64,000 nucleotides of DNA, taken from NCBI RefSeq assembly GCF_001426265.1, contig NZ_LMDG01000001.1:378450-442449 (forward strand). The letters run 5' to 3'. The notes beneath the pieces were generated by a model, which was not told where the DNA came from, ran no database searches, and was given only the letters and a program-made list of their open reading frames with translations. Shown in pieces: positions 1 to 8,622 of the stretch (position 1 is the first letter of the stretch; each line of letters begins with the position of its first letter). The position numbers and the translations under genes were made by a program. The DNA comes from Rhizobium sp. Root1220. GTDB taxonomy: Bacteria > Pseudomonadota > Alphaproteobacteria > Rhizobiales > Rhizobiaceae.

Positions 1-809
1 AGCACGCTCATGCCGTTCTCGTGCGAGGCCTTGGCGGCATCGAAGCTGGTGGGGAATTCGGCGAGACGTACGCCGTTTTCGATCGCTTCGTCGACATGAT
101 CGAGTGTTGCGTCATCGTGGCTGGCAACGGTGATGCCGCGCTCGGCGCAAACCTTGGAAATGGCGACACGATGCGGCGTGGAATTGCGCTCGGATTCGGA
201 AACGCGGCGGTCGATGAACTTGGCGAACTCTGCATCGGTCAGGCCGCGCTTCTTCTGGTAATAGAAGATGTACTGGTCCATCGTCTGGAACTGGCGCTGG
301 CCCGGTGCGTGGTCCATCAGCGAGACAAGGCGGACATAGGGATCGTTCTCGAAATCGGCGAAATGCTGCAGCACGTTGTCGGCGGAGACTTCGCAGCGAA
401 GGTGGAGCAAATGCTCGGCGCGCAGGCGGCCTTCCTGTTCGGCCTTCTGGATGGCATCGGCCATCTCGCGCATTTCGCCATGCTCGAAGCCACCATCCTC
501 GTCGGCACCCATGCGCAGGCAGTCGAACACGGTGGTAATGCCCGAGGTGACGATCTGAGCGTCATGGGCCTGGATCGCCGCGGTCTTGTGCCAGCGCAGA
601 CCGGGGCGCGGCGAATAGTGGCCTTCGAGATGGTCGGTATGCAACTCGACGAGACCCGGGATCAGATAATCGCCTTCGAAATCGTCGCCCACATGCGAGT
701 TGCCCGTCGAGATATCGGCGATCTTGCCATCGCGGACGAGGACCGATCCTTCGACGATTTCATCCTCGAGGACGATGCGGGCGTTGGAGAAGACGGATTC
801 TTTGGTCAT
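1..809 (-). CDS. phnM: PhnM, ribose-1-methylphosphonate 5-triphosphate diphosphatase (3' end beyond window)
   Basis: An amidohydrolase-fold enzyme of the C-P lyase pathway. It removes pyrophosphate from alpha-D-ribose 1-methylphosphonate 5-triphosphate before PhnJ acts. The frame reads from an ATG at 809 to the left edge without a stop, giving 269 residues, so about 110 of the usual ~380 are missing. The metal-binding HTDH motif sits at residues 57-60, after a PGLVEL strand typical of amidohydrolases. The reading frame continues through TSGITTVFDC, as in PhnM. The gene starts 14 bp after the DUF1045 gene and is probably co-transcribed with it. The family assignment is secure; only the C-terminus is unseen. 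Confidence 0.93.
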   Translation of the reverse strand, partial: MTKESVFSNARIVLEDEIVEGSVLVRDGKIADISTGNSHVGDDFEGDYLIPGLVELHTDHLEGHYSPRPGLRWHKTAAIQAHDAQIVTSGITTVFDCLRMGADEDGGFEHGEMREMADAIQKAEQEGRLRAEHLLHLRCEVSADNVLQHFADFENDPYVRLVSLMDHAPGQRQFQTMDQYIFYYQKKRGLTDAEFAKFIDRRVSESERNSTPHRVAISKVCAERGITVASHDDATLDHVDEAIENGVRLAEFPTSFDAAKASHENGMSV

Positions 810-823
810 CGGATTTGGGTCTT

Positions 824-1519
824 TCAGTTTTTGGCCCCGGCAAGCGGAAACCAGGAATGGGCTTTGAACGGCGCGCCACGCGCCTCTTCGACAAAAACGG
901 CGAGCCCGGAGATCGCGAGCGGCCGGCCGGTAAAGGCGGCGAAACGCTGCGACAGAACGGCCCTCATCACGCCGGCGCGCTCTTCCGGCACCTGGCCGGT
1001 GAGCGTCATGTGGAAACCGAAGTCATCCATCACATAGGGATAGCCCCAGCGCAACAGGTTCGCTCTCTGGCTCTCGCTCAGTTTCTCTGGCGAGCGGCGC
1101 GCAATATCGGCTTCCGACAAGGCTGCGCGGAACGGTTCGAACGACTTTACCACCGTCGCACCAAACAGCTGAAGCGGCGGATAGAGCGCAGCGGGCACCA
1201 GGGCAAAGAACCTGCCCAACTGCCCCAGAACCAGGTCGGGGATCGCGAAGGCGGGAGTGACCGCGGCGAAATCCTCGGCAGCGTGAATAAGGTCCTTCTC
1301 GGTCACCGACGCGGCGAGATGGAAAGGTGCCTTGATCGTGGCATGAAAGGCGTAGCGGCGTGGTTCCGCGGTCAGCTCAAACTGTTCCGCGGCTGGCAGC
1401 CCAGGATGCTCGGGAGCCGGATAAGTTTCGCCCGTGAAGGCATCGCGGCCAAGCCAGAGCGAAGCCGTGCCGTTCAAGGGATCATCCTTCGGCGGCGTGA
1501 AATAGAGTGCGTATCGCAA
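824..1519 (-). CDS. DUF1045 phosphonate-operon protein, 2H-phosphoesterase-like
   Basis: A 231-residue member of the DUF1045 family, commonly found beside phnM/phnN in phosphonate operons. Two H-x-T motifs are visible, H59-A-T61 in YAFHATIKAPF and H170-M-T172 in GFHMTLTG. They are spaced as in 2H phosphoesterases, which act on cyclic phosphates or 2',5' bonds. A role on a ribose cyclic-phosphate intermediate of C-P lyase catabolism is plausible, but that is inference. It lies immediately upstream of phnM on the same strand with a 14-bp gap. The ATG at 1519 gives the full conserved N-terminus (MRYALYFTPP). Family confidence is high, biochemical role low. Confidence 0.85.
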   Translation of the reverse strand: MRYALYFTPPKDDPLNGTASLWLGRDAFTGETYPAPEHPGLPAAEQFELTAEPRRYAFHATIKAPFHLAASVTEKDLIHAAEDFAAVTPAFAIPDLVLGQLGRFFALVPAALYPPLQLFGATVVKSFEPFRAALSEADIARRSPEKLSESQRANLLRWGYPYVMDDFGFHMTLTGQVPEERAGVMRAVLSQRFAAFTGRPLAISGLAVFVEEARGAPFKAHSWFPLAGAKN

Positions 1520-1750
1520 GGCCAGTATCCTGGAAATCGTTCGGAATGCAGGTCGCAGTCTTCAGTGATTTGACCGCTTGCCGCAAGCTGCTTTCCGGCT
1601 AGAATATTTCCATGACAGAATGATGATGGCGCCGCGTTTTTATGTGTGTTTTTGCCGATGAGCCACGAGGGCCGCATATGACATCGAACGGCTGGAGGAG
1701 CATGGCGCAATCGGGCTGCCGGTTGCGCAGCGCCTGCAATGCGGCAGAGG

Positions 1751-2152
1751 TTATTCGGCGGCGACGAGAAACACGGTATTCCGCGATGAAGAAGCGAGCG
1801 CCTGAACCTTGGCTTCGGTCTTTGCGACCAATTGATAGAACTCGTCCTGTGCATCCACGTCGAGCTGGATGACGGCGTTGACGTCATCTGGCGTATCGCA
1901 GACGCAGGCGACGGCCGAGATCGGACAGACACCGCCGGGATAGCGTTTGCCTGTACCGGTGTAGGCACGACGGCCCCACCGTTCGGAGAAGACGGTCTCT
2001 TCCCGGTCGATATGCAGTATGGAGCCCACGCAGGCAGTCACGATGCCGGCCTTGCCATAGGCAAACCAGTGGTAATTCAGCTTCCGTAGGATGTATTTGC
2101 CAGTGATATCTTCACCAGCCAATTCGGCGGGGTCTTCAATCATTCTGATCAT
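1751..2152 (-). CDS. conserved hypothetical protein, 133 aa
   Basis: No family is recognised. The longer open frame begins at 2305, but the chosen ATG at 2152 has AAGGAAG about 5 bases upstream. The 51 codons before it are cysteine- and arginine-rich and look non-coding. The protein is soluble, with no signal peptide or membrane segment. It has a central Cys cluster (GVCPISAVACVCDTP) that could bind metal or form disulfides, though this is only a suggestion. It sits alone between the DUF1045-phnM unit and the acetyltransferase that ends the phn operon, so a link to phosphonate use is unproven. Confidence 0.6.
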   Translation of the reverse strand: MIRMIEDPAELAGEDITGKYILRKLNYHWFAYGKAGIVTACVGSILHIDREETVFSERWGRRAYTGTGKRYPGGVCPISAVACVCDTPDDVNAVIQLDVDAQDEFYQLVAKTEAKVQALASSSRNTVFLVAAE

Positions 2153-2430
2153 GACGACTTCCTTGATATCGGAACAATATCTGTCATGTCGTCTTTCGCG
2201 GCAAGTCAAAAACCGTAGCTTTTGGAGACACTTAGTCACAAAGTGTTTCCAATTTTTACAGAAATTCCCGGTTCGTTGACCGTGACCGCCCGATATTTTC
2301 ATCAAAGCGCGGTCCGCCTTCTCGTCGTCGGGACGCGAAGCCGCGAACCAACTTGACGGGATTCCTGATCGGCAACCGTCTCTTCAGACCTGATACAGTG
2401 AGGCCAGGCGACAACCTTTGGAAAGGTGCG

Positions 2431-2454
2431 GGCGGCGACACGATCGTTGCCGCC
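2431..2454 (-). terminator. hairpin after the phn operon
   Basis: A 9-bp inverted repeat (one G-U wobble) with a 6-base loop lies 12-36 bases past the acetyltransferase stop codon. There is no clear U-tract, so it may slow or end transcription only weakly. The position at the end of the long phnG-to-acetyltransferase operon is the main support. Confidence 0.35.
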
Positions 2455-2466
2455 GCGACCGTTTCA

Positions 2467-3084
2467 TCATCCCTCGTATCGAGCCAGAAAATCCTCGGCG
2501 CCGAGATTGCGGAAATCGGCTAACGCGACGCGCAGGCGATCGTGCTCCCAGTCCCACCAGGCGAGACGATCCATGCGCTCGCCGATCTCTTTCGGAAAGC
2601 GTTCACGGATGGGCTTGGCGGGAACCCCACCGACGATGGTATAGGGTGCCACGTCCTTGGAGACGACGGCGCCGGCCCCGATGACGGCACCATTGCCCAC
2701 CTTGACACCGGGCAGGATGGTGGCGCCGTGGCCGATCCAGACGTCATGGCCGATGATGACGCGATTGGAGCGCCGCCACTCGAAGAAATCAGTCTCCATG
2801 TCGGCATCCGGCCAATAGTCGGCGGCGCGATAGGTGAAGTGATGCAGCGTCGCGCGCCATGTCGGGTGGTTGGTGGCATTTATGCGCACCGAAGCGGCGA
2901 TATTGACGAACTTGCCGATCGTCGCGCACCAGATGGCGCCGTCCTGCATGACGTAGGAATAGTCGCCGAACTGCACTTCCTCGATACGGCACCGTTCGGA
3001 GACCTCGGTGAAGCGGCCGAAGGTGGCATTTCTCACGGATGCCGTTTCATGAAAGTAGGGCTCGAGGCCAATCTTGCGGCTCAT
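2467..3084 (-). CDS. phosphonate-operon hexapeptide-repeat acetyltransferase
   Basis: A 205-residue left-handed beta-helix acyltransferase of the subfamily found in phn operons. Hexapeptide repeats run from about residue 15 (NATFGRFTEVSERCRIEEV) through VIIGHDVWIGHGATILPGVKVGNGAVIGAGAVVSKD. They end with the typical IVGGVPAKPIRERF coenzyme A-binding tail. The ATG overlaps the phnL stop by 4 bases (ATGA), so it is the last gene of the phnGHIJKL operon. It may acetylate an aminoalkylphosphonate or a pathway intermediate, as PhnO does in enteric bacteria. PhnO belongs to another fold, so the substrate here is unknown. Confidence 0.87.
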   Translation of the reverse strand: MSRKIGLEPYFHETASVRNATFGRFTEVSERCRIEEVQFGDYSYVMQDGAIWCATIGKFVNIAASVRINATNHPTWRATLHHFTYRAADYWPDADMETDFFEWRRSNRVIIGHDVWIGHGATILPGVKVGNGAVIGAGAVVSKDVAPYTIVGGVPAKPIRERFPKEIGERMDRLAWWDWEHDRLRVALADFRNLGAEDFLARYEG

Positions 3085-3791
3085 GCTGCTATTGCCTTTC
3101 GCGGCGAGAAGGCCTGCACGTCGAGAACGCGGTCGGCGACCGCCTCGCGCACCTCCTCATCGTGGAAAATGCCGAGCAGGCCGACGCCGGCCTTCTTCTT
3201 TTCGGCGATCATCTCGACGACGACCGCGCGGTTTTTCGCATCCAGCGATGCAGTCGGCTCATCGAGCAGCAGGATGGTGTGCTCGGTTATGAAACCGCGG
3301 GCGATGTTGACGCGCTGCTGTTCGCCGCCGGAGAAGGTTGCGGGTGGCAGCTGCCAGAGTGCCTCCGGCAGATTGAGCTTGGCCAGCAGCTCGGCGGCCT
3401 TTTCACGCGCCGCTTCCGCCTTGGTGCCGCGGGCGACAAGCGGCTCGGCGACGACATCGATCGCGGCGACGCGCGGGACGGTGCGCAAGAACTGGCTGAC
3501 ATAACCGAGCGTATGGCGGCGAACGTCGATGACGGTGCGCGGATCGGTGGTGGCGAGATCGACGATGCGGTCCTGATGCTTGACGAGGATCTGGCCGGCA
3601 TCGACGGCGTAGTTGCCATAGATCATCTTCAGGAGCGAGCTCTTGCCGATGCCCGAAGGACCGCCGAGGACGACGCATTCCCCCGATGCGACCGAGAAGG
3701 ACACGTCGGAAACGACGGGCAGCTTGATGCCGTCGCGCAGGTGCATGGTGAAGCTCTTGGCTACTTCCGAAACAACGAGAGGCGTTGCCAT
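3081..3791 (-). CDS. phnL: PhnL, ABC-type ATPase of the C-P lyase system
   Basis: A 236-residue ABC nucleotide-binding protein that associates with the PhnGHIJ core rather than driving a known transporter. Walker A is GGPSGIGKS (residues 43-51), the signature is FSGGEQQR, and Walker B is ILLLDEPTASLD. The ABC signature and D-loop are intact, so ATPase activity is expected. It follows phnK after a 69-bp gap and overlaps the acetyltransferase start by 4 bases. Length and order match phn operons of alphaproteobacteria. The ATG at 3791 follows a TAAGGAAAAGAA ribosome-binding region. Confidence 0.95.
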   Translation of the reverse strand: MATPLVVSEVAKSFTMHLRDGIKLPVVSDVSFSVASGECVVLGGPSGIGKSSLLKMIYGNYAVDAGQILVKHQDRIVDLATTDPRTVIDVRRHTLGYVSQFLRTVPRVAAIDVVAEPLVARGTKAEAAREKAAELLAKLNLPEALWQLPPATFSGGEQQRVNIARGFITEHTILLLDEPTASLDAKNRAVVVEMIAEKKKAGVGLLGIFHDEEVREAVADRVLDVQAFSPRKAIAA

Positions 3792-3860
3792 GATTTCTTT
3801 TCCTTAATTTCGCTGGCCCGCCCGGCGTCCGGTAGCCGGATTCCGAACGGTTTATCGCGA

Positions 3861-4637
3861 TCAGACCTGAAGGATGGAGGAAACGAGAAGCTGCGTGTAA
3901 GGCTCCCGCGGATCGTCGAGAACGCGGTCGGTCAGCCCATGCTCGATGACATGACCATCCTTCATCACCATCATGCGGTGCGACAGTAGGCGGGCGACGG
4001 CAAGGTCGTGGGTGACGACGATAGCCGCCAGGCCGAGATCGTTGACGAGACCGCGCACGAGGTCGAGCAGGCGAGCCTGCACCGAGACGTCGAGACCACC
4101 GGTCGGCTCATCCATGAAAACGAGGCGCGGGCCAGTCACCAGATTGCGGGCAATCTGCAGGCGCTGGCGCATACCGCCGGAGAAAGCGCGCGGCTGGTCG
4201 TCGATGCGGCTTTCGTCGATCTCGACGCGCTGCAGCCAGTCGACTGCGGTCGAGCGGATATTGCCGTAGTGACGGTCACCGATGGCCATCAGGCGCTCGC
4301 CGACGTTGGCGCCGGCCGAAACCGTCATGCGCAGACCGTCAGCCGGATTCTGATGCACGAAACCCCAGTCGGTTCGCATCAGGAAGCGGCGCTCGGCTTC
4401 GCTCATGCGGTAGAGATCGCGGTAGGCGCCGTCGCGCATGTGGTATTCGACGCTGCCTGTGGTCGGCATCAGGCGGGTCGAGATGCAATTGAGGAGCGTC
4501 GTCTTGCCGGAGCCGGATTCGCCGACGATCGCCAGCACTTCGCCGGGCCAGAGCTCGAAGGAGACATTCTTGCAGCCGATGCGGTTGCCGTAGAATTTCG
4601 AGACGTCGTTGACTTTGAGAAGCGGTGTGTCGGTCAT
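3861..4637 (-). CDS. phnK: PhnK, ABC-type ATPase of the C-P lyase system
   Basis: A 258-residue ABC ATPase that binds the PhnGHIJ core complex near PhnJ. Walker A is GESGSGKTT (residues 39-47), the signature FSGGMRQRLQIARNL, and Walker B LVFMDEPTGGLDVS. The ATG overlaps the phnJ stop by 4 bases, indicating translational coupling. It resembles dipeptide-importer ATPases, but the position inside phnI-J-K-L gives the identity. No permease genes accompany it, as expected for PhnK. Confidence 0.96.
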   Translation of the reverse strand: MTDTPLLKVNDVSKFYGNRIGCKNVSFELWPGEVLAIVGESGSGKTTLLNCISTRLMPTTGSVEYHMRDGAYRDLYRMSEAERRFLMRTDWGFVHQNPADGLRMTVSAGANVGERLMAIGDRHYGNIRSTAVDWLQRVEIDESRIDDQPRAFSGGMRQRLQIARNLVTGPRLVFMDEPTGGLDVSVQARLLDLVRGLVNDLGLAAIVVTHDLAVARLLSHRMMVMKDGHVIEHGLTDRVLDDPREPYTQLLVSSILQV

Positions 4638-5515
4638 TCGGCTGCCTCCTTGTTGGGCGCCAGCATCTCGCCGACGTGGCCGTGTTCGCGGCGGTCTTCG
4701 CAGTGGTCGGTGTCGGAGCAGACGAACATGCGGCCGCCCTTGTCATCGAGGATCACCTCGTCGAGATAGACCTCCTCGGCGCCGCAGAGCGCGCAGGGTT
4801 TGCCGAAGCGCTGGATCTCGAAGGGGTAGTCCTCGAAATCGAGGCTGACGACGTCGGTGTAGGGCGGCACGGCGTAGATGCGCTTTTCGCGACCGGCGCC
4901 GAACAGCTGTAACGCATCCGACATGTGCATCTTCGGATTATCGAACTTCGGCGTCGGCGACGGATCCATGACGTAGCGGCCGGCGACCTTGACCGGGTAG
5001 GCATAGGTCTTGGAGATGCGGCCGTTGTGGGCGATGTCCTCATAAAGCTTCACATGCATGAGGCCGTACTCCTCAAGCGCATGCATCTTGCGGGTCTCGG
5101 TCTCGCGCGGCTCTAGGAAGCGCAGGGGCTCGGGGATCGGCACCTGGTAGACGAGCACCTGGTTCGGTCCGAGCTTTTCCTCGGGGATGCGGTGGCGCGT
5201 CTGGATGATCGTCGCATCCTTGGTGTGGGTGGTGACCGCGACATTGGCGACCTTCTGGAAGAAGGCGCGGATCGAGACGGCATTGGTGGTGTCGTCGGCG
5301 CCCTGATCGATGACCTTCAGCACGTCGTCCGGGCCGATGATCGAAGCGGTCACCTGCACGCCGCCGGTGCCCCAGCCATAAGGCATCGGCATTTCGCGCG
5401 AGGCGAAGGGAACCTGATAGCCGGGGATGGCGATCGCCTTCAGGATAGCGCGGCGGATCATCCGCTTGGTTTGTTCGTCGAGATAGGCGAAGTTGTACGT
5501 GGCCAGATCGGTCAT
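4634..5515 (-). CDS. phnJ: PhnJ, radical-SAM C-P lyase catalytic subunit
   Basis: The enzyme that breaks the carbon-phosphorus bond of ribose 1-methylphosphonate 5-phosphate. The open frame runs upstream to 5860, but the real ATG at 5515 overlaps phnI by 4 bases and gives 293 residues. The cluster cysteines fall at C241, C244, C266 and C272, matching the Escherichia coli enzyme's numbering. Gly32 (in PGYQVPF), the site of the glycyl radical, is also conserved. No key residue is missing. It works within the PhnGHIJ complex with PhnK. Confidence 0.98.
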   Translation of the reverse strand: MTDLATYNFAYLDEQTKRMIRRAILKAIAIPGYQVPFASREMPMPYGWGTGGVQVTASIIGPDDVLKVIDQGADDTTNAVSIRAFFQKVANVAVTTHTKDATIIQTRHRIPEEKLGPNQVLVYQVPIPEPLRFLEPRETETRKMHALEEYGLMHVKLYEDIAHNGRISKTYAYPVKVAGRYVMDPSPTPKFDNPKMHMSDALQLFGAGREKRIYAVPPYTDVVSLDFEDYPFEIQRFGKPCALCGAEEVYLDEVILDDKGGRMFVCSDTDHCEDRREHGHVGEMLAPNKEAAE

Positions 5516-6621
5516 TCGGCTGCCTCCTTGATGCTGTCGTCGCTGCCGCTGCGGGCTGCTTCGAACTCGTTGCGGATGCGCCGGACGAGATCCAGTTCGG
5601 CCTGGAAATCGACGTAGTGCGGCAGCTTCAGATGCTCGACGAAACCGGTCGACTGGACGTTGTCGGCATGAGAGATGACGAATTCCTCGTCCTGCGCCGG
5701 GGCGGTGATGTCCTCGCCGAGCTCTTCGGCGCGCAGGGCACGGTCGACCAGCGACATCGACATCGCCTTGCGCTCGCTCTGGCCAAACACCAGGCCATAG
5801 CCCCGGGTAAACTGCGGCGGCGCCTTGGAGGAACCCTTGAACTGATTGACCATCTGGCATTCGGTCACCTGGATGGTGCCGAGCGAGACGGCAAAGCCGA
5901 GTTCCGGCACATCGAACTCGACCTCGACCTCGCCGATGCGGATTTCGCCGGTAAAGGGATGGTTGCGGCCGTAGCCGCGCTGGGTCGAATAACCGAGCGC
6001 CAGCAGGAAACCTTCGTCGCCGCGGGCAAGTGCCTGCAGGCGCAGATCGCGGCTCATAGGGAATTCCATCGGCTCGCGGGTGAGGTCGCCGACCTCGTGG
6101 TCCTCGGGCATTTCACCATCGCCCTCGATCAAGCCTTCCTCAGCGAGGATTTCGGAGACGCGGATGACGCGGCCGGTTTCGGCATCGCGCCGGCTGGGCT
6201 CGTCGACGGCTTCGTCCGATAGGAGCGACGGATCGAGCAGGCGGTGGGTGTAGTCGAAGGTCGGGCCGAGCAGCTGGCCGCCGGGCAGATCCTTGTAGGT
6301 CGCCGAAACGCGGCGCTCGATTTTCATCTTCGCCGTGTCGATCGGCTGCGAATAGCCGAAGCGCGGTAGCGTCGTGCGGTAGGCGCGCAGCAGGAAGATC
6401 GCCTCGATCATGTCGCCGCGCGACTGGCGTACGGCGAGCGCCGCCAGCGTGCGATCATAAAGCGAGGCCTCGGCCATGACGCGATCGACGGCGAGCGCCA
6501 GCTGGGCAACGATCTGCTCGATGCCGATGGCCGGCAGCGAGCGGTCGCCGCGACGGCGGTCGGCCAGCAGGCGATGGGCATTCGAAATGGCGGCTTCGCC
6601 ACCTTTTACAGCAACATACAT
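5512..6621 (-). CDS. phnI: PhnI, C-P lyase core subunit (nucleosidase/ribosyl transfer)
   Basis: A 369-residue PhnI. With PhnG, H and L it swaps the adenine of ATP for the phosphonate, making ribose 1-methylphosphonate 5-triphosphate. The N-terminus MYVAVKGGEAAI and the stretch LPGGQLLGPTFDYTHRLLDPSLL are strong PhnI hallmarks. The gene starts 3 bp after phnH and overlaps phnJ by 4 bases. The length is normal for the family. The last ~20 residues are acidic and low-complexity, as in rhizobial homologues. Confidence 0.97.
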   Translation of the reverse strand: MYVAVKGGEAAISNAHRLLADRRRGDRSLPAIGIEQIVAQLALAVDRVMAEASLYDRTLAALAVRQSRGDMIEAIFLLRAYRTTLPRFGYSQPIDTAKMKIERRVSATYKDLPGGQLLGPTFDYTHRLLDPSLLSDEAVDEPSRRDAETGRVIRVSEILAEEGLIEGDGEMPEDHEVGDLTREPMEFPMSRDLRLQALARGDEGFLLALGYSTQRGYGRNHPFTGEIRIGEVEVEFDVPELGFAVSLGTIQVTECQMVNQFKGSSKAPPQFTRGYGLVFGQSERKAMSMSLVDRALRAEELGEDITAPAQDEEFVISHADNVQSTGFVEHLKLPHYVDFQAELDLVRRIRNEFEAARSGSDDSIKEAAE

Positions 6622-6624
6622 GGT

Positions 6625-7263
6625 TCACATCTCCGTTGCGGTGATCTTGGTGGTGCGCGGCAGGCACAGGAAACGGCTGCCTGATGTCAGGACGATATCG
6701 ATGCCGCGCGGGAAGAGGGCGCGGTTTTCGCTCCACAGGTGCAGGAAACTTTCCGGCAGACCAGTTGGCGCGATGTCGTTGACGGTCTTGATGCCGGGGC
6801 CCATCAACGCCAGACGGCGGCCGCCTTCGAGATCAGCAAGACCGATGACCAGCGTCGTCGAGCGATCCGGATATTCTTGGGTGCCGGCGGCAAACAGGCC
6901 GAAGGAGGAGAGCGGAACGCCGCTTTCGACAAAGGCAAAACGGGCTTCTGCCTTTTCGGGCGTTACGGAAGCGCCTGTGTGGAAGCCGAGCCATTGCGGG
7001 ACGGCCGATTTTGCCAGACCGGACGACAGCCAGACCGGCGTGTCGTGGTCGCACAGCGTCAGCGCGATGGCCCCGGCGGCAACACCGAGGGGGGCGGGCG
7101 GCGCGGCATCGGGCTCGACGGTCTGGATGATCCCGGGGCGGGCCATGGCGTCCATCATCAGCTTGAAAACGCTCTGGGCGTGGAACACCGGCTGGGCAAA
7201 GCCGCCGGAGAGTGCGTCAGTTTTTTGGGTGTCGGCCTTGAGAGCTTGGGGCTTGAGGCTCAT
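6625..7263 (-). CDS. phnH: PhnH, C-P lyase core subunit
   Basis: A 212-residue PhnH, a PLP-transferase-like fold protein without the cofactor and a subunit of the PhnGHIJ core complex. Recognisable segments are FAQPVFHAQSVFKLMMDAMARPG near the N-terminus and the C-terminal FPRGIDIVLTSGSRFLCLPRTTKI. It overlaps the phnG stop by one base (TGATG) and precedes phnI by 3 bp, so it lies mid-operon. The N-terminal ~15 residues before the conserved region are variable. Confidence 0.95.
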   Translation of the reverse strand: MSLKPQALKADTQKTDALSGGFAQPVFHAQSVFKLMMDAMARPGIIQTVEPDAAPPAPLGVAAGAIALTLCDHDTPVWLSSGLAKSAVPQWLGFHTGASVTPEKAEARFAFVESGVPLSSFGLFAAGTQEYPDRSTTLVIGLADLEGGRRLALMGPGIKTVNDIAPTGLPESFLHLWSENRALFPRGIDIVLTSGSRFLCLPRTTKITATEM

Positions 7264-7742
7264 CAGTCGTCTCCGCGAACCATGGTGAAGAAATCGACCC
7301 GCGTTGCCGCGGTCTCGTCGGCTTTGCGGCCATCAGAATCGGCGATGCGGGCGGCGATCGGCGACAGCAATGCCTGCTCGACCAACACCTGCGATGCCGC
7401 CTCCTGCCAGAGTGCATCGAAGATCGCGGACAGGCGGGCCTTTTCGCGATCGGTGCCGAGCGCCTGGGCGTGGCCGACCGTGCCGGAGGCAAGACGAACC
7501 GTGGCGCGCGTCACCGTCACTTCACCGAGATTGAAGGGCGCTCCGGCGCCGCCCATGCGACCGCGAACCATGACAAGGCCGGTTTCCGGGCCGCGCACCG
7601 GCTGGACGACGGGCTTGTCATCAAGCGCATGCCATGCCGCATCCAGCTCCTGCCGCTCGGCGCGGGCCAGGAGGTCGGCGGTGCGCTTTCGCGCCGCTTC
7701 CGCCTGCCTTGCCGCCTCATTCATTTCCGCTAAGGTCATCAC
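7263..7742 (-). CDS. phnG: PhnG, C-P lyase core subunit; first gene of the operon
   Basis: A 159-residue PhnG that forms the core complex with PhnH, I and J. Conserved parts include the region LLARAERQELDAAW, PVRGPETGLVMVRGRMGG and GEVTVTRATVRL. It is the first gene of the minus-strand operon and is divergent from phnF. The 76-bp gap between them carries a palindrome. The ATG at 7742 is the only start that keeps the family's N-terminus. Confidence 0.95.
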   Translation of the reverse strand: MMTLAEMNEAARQAEAARKRTADLLARAERQELDAAWHALDDKPVVQPVRGPETGLVMVRGRMGGAGAPFNLGEVTVTRATVRLASGTVGHAQALGTDREKARLSAIFDALWQEAASQVLVEQALLSPIAARIADSDGRKADETAATRVDFFTMVRGDD

Positions 7743-7754
7743 ATATCCTTTAAA

Positions 7755-7772
7755 TGTCTATTGATATAGACA
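7755..7772. promoter_or_regulatory. probable PhnF operator in the phnG-phnF intergenic region
   Basis: TGTCTAT-TGAT-ATAGACA is a perfect 7-bp inverted repeat in the 76-bp gap between divergent phnG and phnF. GntR/HutC-type regulators such as PhnF bind short palindromes with a TATAGAC-like half-site. Its position would let one dimer control both directions. A partial third half-site (CTATACA, 7774-7780) lies next to it on the phnF side. Confidence 0.65.
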
Positions 7773-7818
7773 ACTATACAAGATATGTTTAGGCTTAAAT
7801 CGGCGACGTGACAAGCGT

Positions 7819-8568
7819 ATGACATCAAGGGGCAAAATGGCTGGGCAGGTGCAAAGACAAACGGGTATCGCGCTGTGGAGGCAGATCGCCGATCGCATTC
7901 GGCAGGCGATCAGCGCCGGCGCTTACGACGGGACTGGAATGGTGCCGCCGGAGATGGTTCTCGCGCAGCAGTTCGGCGTTAACAGGCATACGGTGCGCAG
8001 CGCGCTTGCCGCCCTCTCCCAAGAGGGGATCGTGCGCGCCGTGCAGGGGCGCGGCACGCTAATCGAGCGCAAGGAACGGCTGAACTTCCCGATCACCCGA
8101 CGGACGCGGTTCACCGCGGGTATCGGCGAGCAGGCGCGCGCGATGCGCGGCCTGCTGCTCGGACATGGCGAGGAGAAGGCGGATGAAGAGGTGGCGCGCT
8201 GGCTGAAGCTGCCGCCGGGCGCACCGGTGATCCGCATGGAGACGGTGCGCAAGGCAGACGACCGGCCGGTTTCCTGCGCCACGACCTGGTTTCCGGCGGA
8301 CCGCTTCGCCGGTATGCCTGAGGCTTACGAGAAGGCGGAATCAATCACCCGGGCCTTTGCCGAGCTGGGGCTGGCCGACTATGTGCGGGCGACGACCGAG
8401 ATCACGGCAGCGCATGCCGAGGCCGGCGATCTCGCCGCGCTCGAACTGACGCCGGGTGCGATCGTGCTCATCACCAAGGCGATGAACACGGACCTCGAGG
8501 GCGTGCCCGTGCAATATGCGATCAGCCGGTTTGCCGCAGATCGGGTTCAGTTCACCATCGAGAACTGA
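7819..8568 (+). CDS. phnF: PhnF, GntR/HutC-family repressor of the phn operon
   Basis: A 249-residue regulator. The N-terminal winged helix-turn-helix (about residues 18-80; recognition region NRHTVRSALAALSQEG) is followed by a UTRA ligand-binding domain to the end (VIRMETVRKADDRPVSCATTWFPADRF). It is divergent from phnG, as in other phn operons. PhnF proteins repress phosphonate genes until phosphate is short or a phosphonate ligand is present. The identity rests on both the fold and the position. Confidence 0.93.
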   Translation: MTSRGKMAGQVQRQTGIALWRQIADRIRQAISAGAYDGTGMVPPEMVLAQQFGVNRHTVRSALAALSQEGIVRAVQGRGTLIERKERLNFPITRRTRFTAGIGEQARAMRGLLLGHGEEKADEEVARWLKLPPGAPVIRMETVRKADDRPVSCATTWFPADRFAGMPEAYEKAESITRAFAELGLADYVRATTEITAAHAEAGDLAALELTPGAIVLITKAMNTDLEGVPVQYAISRFAADRVQFTIEN

Positions 8569-8622
8569 ACCGAAACCGGACCGATCCCCGCCGATCTCCG
8601 GCTCGGCTTGGGGACATCGGGG

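Noticed and set aside
21..1573. Long plus-strand open frames opposite phnM and the DUF1045 gene
   Set aside because: They are antisense shadows in a high-GC region; the minus-strand frames show clear PhnM and DUF1045 motifs.
1612..1618. CTGTCAT on the minus strand, and again on the plus strand at 2181-2187, as Pho boxes
   Set aside because: Each is a lone half-site; the second half at the required 11-bp period matches poorly, so PhoB control is not supported.
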